Source of the DNA: Streptomyces tsukubensis | GTDB lineage: Bacteria > Actinomycetota > Actinomycetes > Streptomycetales > Streptomycetaceae | NCBI RefSeq assembly: GCF_003932715.1 | Contig: NZ_CP020700.1 | Location: 3,804,501-3,868,500, forward strand | Length of the DNA: 64,000 nucleotides | Direction of reading: 5' to 3' | In this document: piece by piece, positions 58,568-64,000 of the stretch | Numbering within the stretch: position 1 is the stretch's first letter | Layout: each line of letters begins with the position of its first letter | Made by a program: the position numbers and the translations under genes | The notes under the pieces: generated by a model | The model's database searches: none | Told to the model about the DNA's origin: nothing | Seen by the model: the letters and a program-made list of their open reading frames with translations, nothing else

Positions 58568-59244
58568 GCACCGGACCGGGACGGCGCAGGGGCGGGGCGG
58601 GCTCCCTGATAACCGTCGCCACGGCCGCTGCCGTGGCGGCAGCCCTGACGCTGACCGGATGCTCCACGGAGTCCTCGGGGCCCACCGGCTCCTCCCACGG
58701 TAGGCCGGATGCGCCCGAATTGACAGTAAGTGGCGAATTCATGCCACAACCCGTCAGTGACATGGCCGCGGGGTTTCTGACCGTACGGAACGGGGGAGGG
58801 AAGGCCGACCGGCTGACCTCCGTCACCAGCCCCATCTCCGACACCGTCACGATCCACGAGTCGAAGGGGCAGCGGATGCGGAAGGTCGACTCCTTCCCCA
58901 TCCCGGCCGATGGAGCGCTCGCCCTCGAACGCGGCGGCAGCCACATCATGTTCGAGCAGTTGAAGCAGCGGCCGAAGAAGGGCGAGAAGGTCTCCGTCGA
59001 GCTGCGCTTCGAGACGTCCGGCCCGATCCGCGTCGAACTCCCTGTCATGGAGACCGGCTACAACCCCTCCAAGGCCACGACGGGTGAGACGGACGGGAAG
59101 GACGGGAAGGACGGGAAGGGCGCGCCGGAAACGGGGTCCGGGGCCGCCGGAGGTTCCGGTGCGCCGTCGGGCGCCACGGACCCGGCGCAGTCCCCGGAAC
59201 CGGCCGACGGCCGCCCGGCGGAGCACACGTCCGAGCACCACTGA
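58564..59244 (+). CDS. ecuC: PCu(A)C copper chaperone lipoprotein (ECuC-like)
   Basis: 226 residues. Starts with TTG overlapping the sco stop (TTGA). Lipobox LTGC, cupredoxin-like PCu(A)C domain with the H-x(n)-M ... H-x-M copper set (TIHESKGQRM and GGSHIMFEQL), then a Gly/Asp/Lys/Ser/Pro-rich tail ending in E-H-T-S-E-H-H that may also bind copper. Passes Cu(I) to Sco in Streptomyces as reported for S. lividans. Confidence 0.87.
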   Translation: MSTGPGRRRGGAGSLITVATAAAVAAALTLTGCSTESSGPTGSSHGRPDAPELTVSGEFMPQPVSDMAAGFLTVRNGGGKADRLTSVTSPISDTVTIHESKGQRMRKVDSFPIPADGALALERGGSHIMFEQLKQRPKKGEKVSVELRFETSGPIRVELPVMETGYNPSKATTGETDGKDGKDGKGAPETGSGAAGGSGAPSGATDPAQSPEPADGRPAEHTSEHH

Positions 59245-59266
59245 GCGAAGGACGAACGGACACACC

Positions 59267-61321
59267 ATGACACCCACCACCGCCCCGCCCCGCCCACCGG
59301 TCCGCCGTCTCCCGGGCGACGGACCGGTCCGGGCCCTGCTCGCCGCCCTGGTGCTGGTCGGCACGGTCTTCGGCACCCTGCTGACGGCCGCGGGCCCGGC
59401 GGCCGCCCATGCCGCCCTGACGGCGAGCAACCCGAAGGACGGGGCGGTGGTGGCCACGGCACCCGCCGAGGTCTCACTCACCTTCTCCGAACACCTCGCC
59501 ATGGGCGACGACTCCATCCGGGTCCTCGAACCCGGTGGTAAACGGGCCGACACCGGCCCCGTCCGCGATCTCTCCACGGACGGCCGAGTCGTCCACGCCG
59601 TCGGACTGCGGACCGGGTTGCCGGACGGCACGTACACCGTCGCCTGGCAGGCCGTGTCCGCGGACAGCCACCCCATCTCGGGCGCGTTCACCTTCTCCAT
59701 CGGCGCGCCCTCCGCGACCACCGTCCCGCTGCCCGGCGGCGAGACGGGCGGCGGGCTCGTCGGCTTCCTTTACGACGCCGCGCGCTATACGTCGTACGGC
59801 GGCTTCGCCCTCATGGTCGGCGGCGCCGCGTTCATCCTGCTCTGCTGGCCCCGGGGCGCGTCCGTCCGTCCCCTCCAGCGGCTCGTCGCCCGGTCCTGGA
59901 CCGTGCTGACCGGCGCGACCCTGGCGATGCTGCTGCTCCGCGTCCCGTACACGGGCTCCGGGAAACTGGCGGACGCCTTCGACCTCGCCGGGCTGCAGGA
60001 CGTCCTGGAGACGAAGACGGGCGCGGCCCTCGTCTCCCGGCTGCTGCTGCTCGGGGCCGCCGCGCTCTTCATCGCCGTGCTCTTCAGTACGTACGCCCTG
60101 CGAGTCCGGGCGGCTGCCGCTGACAGCGACGGCGCCGGTGACGAGGCGGAGGGGAAGGAAGGCGGACGGGCCGATCTGGCCTTCGGCCTCGGCGTCGGCG
60201 GGACCGTGGTCAGCGCCGGGATCGCCGCCACGTGGGCGCTCTCCGAGCATGCCTCGACCGGTATCCAGACCGGGCTCGCCATGCCCGTGGACGTGCTGCA
60301 CCTGCTGGCCGTGGCGGGCTGGCTGGGCGGGCTGGCGGCCCTGCTGATCGCGCTCCGCCGGGAGCCGTCGATCGAACCGGCGGCGGTACGGCGGTTCTCG
60401 ACGGTCGCCTTCGTCTGTGTGGTCGTCCTGGCGGTGACCGGGCTCTACCAGTCCTGGCGGCAGGTCGGCTCCTGGTCGGCACTGACCGGGACGGAGTACG
60501 GGCAGCTGCTGCTCGCCAAGGCGGCGCTGGTGGCCGTCCTCGTCGTCATCGCCCGGTTCTCCCGGCGGTGGACGGCCCGGCTGGTCACCGCACCGGCCGT
60601 ACCCGGCCCGCAGAAGTCCCCCGAGAACCCCGAGAACACAGCAGGCACAGCAGGCACCGCGGCAGTCGATCCCTCGGACCGGTCCGGGGATCCGGGGAAA
60701 GCGGAGCAGGACGGGACCGGGTCGGCGGTCGATCCCGCGCGGGCCGCGCAGCTGGCCCGGCAGCGCACCGCCCTGGCCGACGCCGCCCGCCGGAAGGCCC
60801 GGGACGCCGATCCCGTACGGTCCGGACTCCGCCGCGCGGTCCTCGCCGAAGCGGCCGTCGCGGCGGTCGTGCTCGCGGTGACGACGGCCCTGACGGCCAC
60901 CGAGCCCGGCCGTACCGAGGAGACGGCGGACCGGGCGGCCGTGAGCGGCAGCTCCCCCTCGGCGGACTCCCGGCCCCGGGGACCCGCCGAGACCACGATC
61001 CCCTTCGACACCGGCGGGCCGAACGGCAAGGGCACGATCCGGCTCACCCTCAATCCGGCGGCCCCGGGCGCCAACGAGCTGACGCTGCGGATCACCGGCA
61101 CGGCCGGAAAGCCGCTGGAAGCACCCGAGGTGAGGGCCTCCTTCACCCTCCCGGACCAGCAGATCGGCCCGCTGCCCGTCACCCCCGTGAAGGTGGCGCC
61201 GGGGCAGTGGCGTGCCGATCGGGTCCAGATCCCGATGCCCGGTGACTGGCGGGTCAAGGTGACCGTGCGGACCTCGGACATCGACCAGACCACCGTCGAC
61301 GAGAACGTGAAGATCGGCTGA
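59267..61321 (+). CDS. CopC-CopD-YtkA-like copper protein fusion
   Basis: 684 residues. Signal peptide, CopC domain with N-terminal His (AAHAALTASNPKDGA) and distal D-x-H (SADSHPISGAF), then a CopD membrane domain (about eight helices, ~170-480), a polar cytosolic-looking stretch (~440-530), one further helix and a C-terminal extracellular YtkA/FixH-like beta domain (~575-684). A copper importer or periplasmic-type copper buffer feeding the Sco/DyP pathway. ATG 59267; weak RBS GAAGGAC. Confidence 0.88.
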   Translation: MTPTTAPPRPPVRRLPGDGPVRALLAALVLVGTVFGTLLTAAGPAAAHAALTASNPKDGAVVATAPAEVSLTFSEHLAMGDDSIRVLEPGGKRADTGPVRDLSTDGRVVHAVGLRTGLPDGTYTVAWQAVSADSHPISGAFTFSIGAPSATTVPLPGGETGGGLVGFLYDAARYTSYGGFALMVGGAAFILLCWPRGASVRPLQRLVARSWTVLTGATLAMLLLRVPYTGSGKLADAFDLAGLQDVLETKTGAALVSRLLLLGAAALFIAVLFSTYALRVRAAAADSDGAGDEAEGKEGGRADLAFGLGVGGTVVSAGIAATWALSEHASTGIQTGLAMPVDVLHLLAVAGWLGGLAALLIALRREPSIEPAAVRRFSTVAFVCVVVLAVTGLYQSWRQVGSWSALTGTEYGQLLLAKAALVAVLVVIARFSRRWTARLVTAPAVPGPQKSPENPENTAGTAGTAAVDPSDRSGDPGKAEQDGTGSAVDPARAAQLARQRTALADAARRKARDADPVRSGLRRAVLAEAAVAAVVLAVTTALTATEPGRTEETADRAAVSGSSPSADSRPRGPAETTIPFDTGGPNGKGTIRLTLNPAAPGANELTLRITGTAGKPLEAPEVRASFTLPDQQIGPLPVTPVKVAPGQWRADRVQIPMPGDWRVKVTVRTSDIDQTTVDENVKIG

Positions 61322-61329
61322 CGTACCCC

Positions 61330-62796
61330 ATGGCAGAGAAGAAACCCGTGGCAAAGAAGAAGAGTACGACGACGGTGTCGGTGTCGGTGCCGGTGCCGGT
61401 GTCGGTGTCGGGCGCGGACCCGGGCACGACCGCGCGGGCCGGGGTTCCGGCGGGACGGGCTTCCAGGCCGTCCGGCACCTCCCCCGGACGGGAATCCGGC
61501 GCGGGCAGTAACGGCGACCGCGCCGGGGGCGGACGGCGCGATCGGACCGGAGACCCGGACCCCGTCGGTCCCTCACGGCGGCGGATCATCGCGGCCGCGG
61601 GCACCGCCGGTGCGACCGGGCTGGCGCTGGGCGCCGCCGGGGGCGCCCTGGCCCATGCCGCCTCCCGTGACACCCCGACCGCGCTCACGACGGTCGGCTC
61701 GACGGAGGCAATGTTTCACGGGAAACATCAGGCGGGCATCACCACACCCCTCCAGTCCCGTGGCCATCTCATCGCCTTCGACCTGGCACCCGGCGCGGGC
61801 CGCAAGGAGGCGGCCGCCCTGCTCCGCCGCTGGTCGGCGCTGGCTGCGGCGCTGATGGCGGGTAAGCCCGCCCCGGGCGCCGATACGGGTGCCGATACGG
61901 GCGTCGCCCTCGACGCCGGACCGTCGTCCCTGACCCTCACCTTCGGCTTCGGCCGGACATTCTTCGACCGTACGGGCCTGGCCGCCCGGCGTCCGGCCGG
62001 TCTGGACCCGCTGCCCGCGTTCTCCGCCGACCAGTTGGACGCCCGGCGCTCCAACGGCGATCTCTGGGTGCAGATCGGCGCGAACGACGCCCTGGTCGCC
62101 TTCCACGCGCTGCGCGCGGTGCAGCGCGCGGCCGGGGAGGCCGCCCGTCTGCGGTGGCAGATGGACGGCTTCAACCGCTCGCCGGGCGCCACGGACCGGC
62201 CGATGACCACCCGCAATCTGATGGGCCAGGTCGACGGCACCAACAACCCCCAGTCGTCCGATCCGGACTTCGACCGCCGGATCTTCGTCCCGGGCGGCGG
62301 AGAACACGACTGGCTGGCCAACGGCTCGTACGCGGTCGTCCGGCGGATCCGGATGCTCCTGGACCCCTGGGAGCGGCTGCCGCTCGCGAAACAGGAGCGG
62401 ATCATCGGCCGCCGCAAGTCGGACGGCGCCCCGCTGACCGGCGGTTCGGAGACGACACCGCTCGGGCTGGAAGAGCTGGATACGGACGGCCGGCCGGTGA
62501 TTCCGGCGAACGCCCACTCCCGGATCTCAGCGCCGGAGCAGAACCAGGGTGCGGCGATGCTGCGGCGCCCGTTCTCGTACCACGACGGCGCCCTGCCGGA
62601 CGGCTCCCCGGACGCCGGTCTGCTCTTCGTCTGCTGGCAGGCGGACCCGCTGCGGGGCTTTGTGCCCGTCCAGCGGAAGCTGGACCGGGGGGACGCCCTG
62701 TCGGAGTTCGTACGCCACGAGGCGAGCGCGCTGTTCGCGGTGCCGGGCGGCCCGGCGGAGGGGGAGTACGTGGGGCAGCGGCTCCTGGAAGCCTAG
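61330..62796 (+). CDS. dtpA: Tat-exported dye-decolorizing heme peroxidase (DtpA-like)
   Basis: 488 residues. Twin-arginine signal S-R-R-R-I-I-A-A-A at residues 82-90, preceded by an unusual ~80-residue extension partly built of Val-Ser/Val-Pro repeats. DyP domain: distal G299-Q-V-D302-G303, proximal heme ligand His396 (IPANAHSRIS). In S. lividans DtpA works with Sco/ECuC and GlxA in copper-dependent morphogenesis and peroxide removal; the gene order here agrees. Last gene of the copper operon, nine bases after the CopCD stop. A parS-like sequence lies in codons 128-133. Confidence 0.88.
   Translation: MAEKKPVAKKKSTTTVSVSVPVPVSVSGADPGTTARAGVPAGRASRPSGTSPGRESGAGSNGDRAGGGRRDRTGDPDPVGPSRRRIIAAAGTAGATGLALGAAGGALAHAASRDTPTALTTVGSTEAMFHGKHQAGITTPLQSRGHLIAFDLAPGAGRKEAAALLRRWSALAAALMAGKPAPGADTGADTGVALDAGPSSLTLTFGFGRTFFDRTGLAARRPAGLDPLPAFSADQLDARRSNGDLWVQIGANDALVAFHALRAVQRAAGEAARLRWQMDGFNRSPGATDRPMTTRNLMGQVDGTNNPQSSDPDFDRRIFVPGGGEHDWLANGSYAVVRRIRMLLDPWERLPLAKQERIIGRRKSDGAPLTGGSETTPLGLEELDTDGRPVIPANAHSRISAPEQNQGAAMLRRPFSYHDGALPDGSPDAGLLFVCWQADPLRGFVPVQRKLDRGDALSEFVRHEASALFAVPGGPAEGEYVGQRLLEA
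61712..61727. promoter_or_regulatory. parS-like ParB-binding site inside dtpA
   Basis: TGTTTCACGGGAAACA matches the bacterial parS consensus TGTTTCACGTGAAACA at 15 of 16 positions; the single change (T to G) breaks the central CG-TG step. Streptomyces chromosomes carry a cluster of parS sites around oriC. Confidence 0.55.
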
Positions 62797-62841
62797 GGAA
62801 ACCGGGCGGGGCGGCTTCGGGCCGGGGCTAGGGTGACTCGT

Positions 62842-63777
62842 ATGTCAGCCACGCGGTACACGTATCTGGGCCCCGAGGGCACGTTCACCGAGGCCGCCCT
62901 CCGCACCCTGCCGGAGGCCGCCACCCGGGAACTCGTCCCGATGGTGTCGGTCCCGGCGGCGCTCGACGCCGTACGGAACGGGGACGCCGCGGCGGCCCTG
63001 GTCCCCATCGAGAACTCGGTCGAGGGCGGGGTGACGGCGACCCTCGACGAGCTGGCGTCGGGCGAACCCCTGATGATCTACCGCGAAGTGGTACTGCCGA
63101 TCGCCTTCGCGCTGCTGGTACGGCCGGGGACGAAGCTGTCCGCCATCAAGACCGTCACCGGGCATCCGGTGGCCCAGCCCCAGGTCCGGAAGTGGCTGCG
63201 GGCCCATCTCCCGGACGCCTTGTGGGAGTCCGCCGCGTCGAACGCGGACGGGGCGCGGCTGGTGCAGGAGGGGCGGTACGACGCGGCCTTCGCGGGCGAG
63301 TTCGCGGCGGCCACGTACGGCCTCGAAGCCCTGGTGACGGATATCCACGACGCGCAGAACGCGGAGACCCGGTTCGTGCTGGTCGGCCGTCCGGCCCGGC
63401 CCGCGGCACCGACCGGCGCGGACAAGACGTCGGTCGTGATCTGGCAGCGGGAGGACCATCCGGGCGGTCTGCTGGAGCTGCTGCAGGAGTTCGCGGTACG
63501 GGGCGTCAACCTGATGCTGCTCCAGTCCCGCCCCACCGGGGAGGGCATCGGGAACTACTGCTTCGCGATCGACGCCGAGGGGCATATCTCCGACCGGCGG
63601 GTGGGCGAGGCGCTGATGGGGCTGAAGCGGATCTGTCCCGAGGTGCGGTTCCTGGGGTCGTATCCCCGGGCGGGGGTGGAGGCCGGAGACGTCGGCGGAG
63701 TGCGGACCGGCACATCGGACGCGGACTTCACCGCGGCCTCCGACTGGCTGGCCCGCTGCCAGGACGGCCGGCCCTGA
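62842..63777 (+). CDS. pheA: Prephenate dehydratase
   Basis: 311 residues. PDT domain (2-~185) with TRY-TYLGPEGTFTEAAL, VPIENSVEGGVTATLD and the TRF catalytic motif (AETRFVLV); regulatory ACT domain (~195-285) with GGLL and L-Q-S-R-P in place of the usual ESRP phenylalanine-binding motif. Converts prephenate to phenylpyruvate for phenylalanine synthesis, feedback-inhibited by Phe. Monofunctional (no chorismate mutase). ATG 62842 preferred over the GTG at 62833. Confidence 0.94.
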   Translation: MSATRYTYLGPEGTFTEAALRTLPEAATRELVPMVSVPAALDAVRNGDAAAALVPIENSVEGGVTATLDELASGEPLMIYREVVLPIAFALLVRPGTKLSAIKTVTGHPVAQPQVRKWLRAHLPDALWESAASNADGARLVQEGRYDAAFAGEFAAATYGLEALVTDIHDAQNAETRFVLVGRPARPAAPTGADKTSVVIWQREDHPGGLLELLQEFAVRGVNLMLLQSRPTGEGIGNYCFAIDAEGHISDRRVGEALMGLKRICPEVRFLGSYPRAGVEAGDVGGVRTGTSDADFTAASDWLARCQDGRP

Positions 63778-63848
63778 TCGTTCCCCGGGGCGCCCCGACC
63801 GCGCGAGTGCCCTGACCACTCCGAGGGCCCGGCCGCCCCACCGGCCCG

Positions 63849-63893
63849 GCCGCCTCGACCGGGTCGACCGGGTCGGCCACCTCGACCGGGTCG
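63849..63893. repeat. 18-bp direct repeat after pheA
   Basis: GCC(G/A)CCTCGACCGGGTCG at 63849-63866 and 63876-63893, separated by ACCGGGTCG (half a unit). Non-coding; possibly terminator-like. Confidence 0.6.
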
Positions 63894-63974
63894 GTCGCAC
63901 CGGTCCGCCGTCCGCCGGTCCGGTATCCGGGTGCCGTCGGACTGACCGGAACTTTCCCTACCTGCTGATTTTCA

Positions 63975-63995
63975 TCATCCACAGAGTTATCCACA
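63975..63995. promoter_or_regulatory. Pair of DnaA-box-like sites at window end
   Basis: TCATCCACA (63975-63983) and exact TTATCCACA (63987-63995), 12 bp start to start. May be chance or part of the promoter of the next gene beyond the window. Confidence 0.3.
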
Positions 63996-64000
63996 GGTCA

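Noticed and set aside
59474..61576. 700-residue minus-strand frame across the copper operon
   Set aside because: Exact shadow of the CopC-CopD fusion; composition and lack of domains show it is not coding.

Overview
The window is high-GC actinobacterial DNA, almost certainly from a Streptomyces chromosome. GC-rich third positions, frequent GTG starts, SigB-type sigma factors and an SSI-type protease inhibitor all point there. The gene order (tadA, sigF/sigN-type pair, ... glycerophosphodiesterase, DyP/copper operon, pheA) matches my memory of the conserved core of the S. coelicolor chromosome, read in descending order. That synteny is recalled, not computed.

0-15 kb: tadA with its partner gene, a tRNA-Ser(CGA), a possible toxin-antitoxin pair (DUF6247 + RelE-like), a Dabb protein, two adjacent SigB/SigF-type sigma genes, a lipoprotein, and two drug-efflux modules. 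One module is MarR + MFS. The other is MFS + TetR, with a perfect 16-bp inverted repeat over the leader. A receiver-less OmpR-type DNA-binding protein, a DUF2797 protein, tRNA-Arg(ACG), tRNA-Ser(GCT) and an SSI-family inhibitor follow.

15-27.6 kb: a 1337-residue PAS/kinase-like/receiver protein whose phospho-acceptor His is Glu, an acyl-CoA ligase, a SigE-like sigma factor, a three-gene overlapping operon resembling mycobacterial chsH2-chsH1-ltp2 (steroid side-chain degradation), two small secreted proteins and a primase-polymerase.

27.9-43.1 kb: mobile DNA in the 3' end of tRNA-Ser(TGA). A 55-bp tRNA-derived att sequence occurs three times (27937, 33997, 43044); only the last lies in an intact tRNA gene. 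The right-hand interval (about 9.1 kb) is a complete actinomycete integrative and conjugative element (AICE) of the pSAM2 kind: int, xis, rep, spd genes, FtsK-like tra, GntR regulator and NUDIX gene, with repeated GntR-type operators. The left-hand interval (about 6 kb) has no integrase and carries accessory genes: an AT-rich HTH/helical protein, HD, NUDIX, XRE and a PCMT-like methyltransferase. Beside the middle att copy is a solitary 28-bp sequence resembling a type I-E CRISPR repeat.

43.2-64 kb: conserved core again. It holds an HtrA-type protease, a glycerophosphodiesterase, two anti-sigma-like ATPases (one with an insertion of about 157 residues), a DUF5926 protein, a degenerate primase-like protein, a SpoIIE-type phosphatase lacking two metal-binding Asp, aminopeptidase P, and a copper operon (YcnI, Sco, ECuC, CopC-CopD-YtkA fusion, DyP/DtpA) followed by pheA. 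A parS-like 16-mer (15/16) lies inside the DyP gene.

Themes: partner-switch signalling parts (SigB-type sigmas, HATPase anti-sigmas, SpoIIE phosphatase), several with eroded catalytic residues or low-complexity insertions; efflux with local operators; and tRNA-targeted accretion of mobile DNA.
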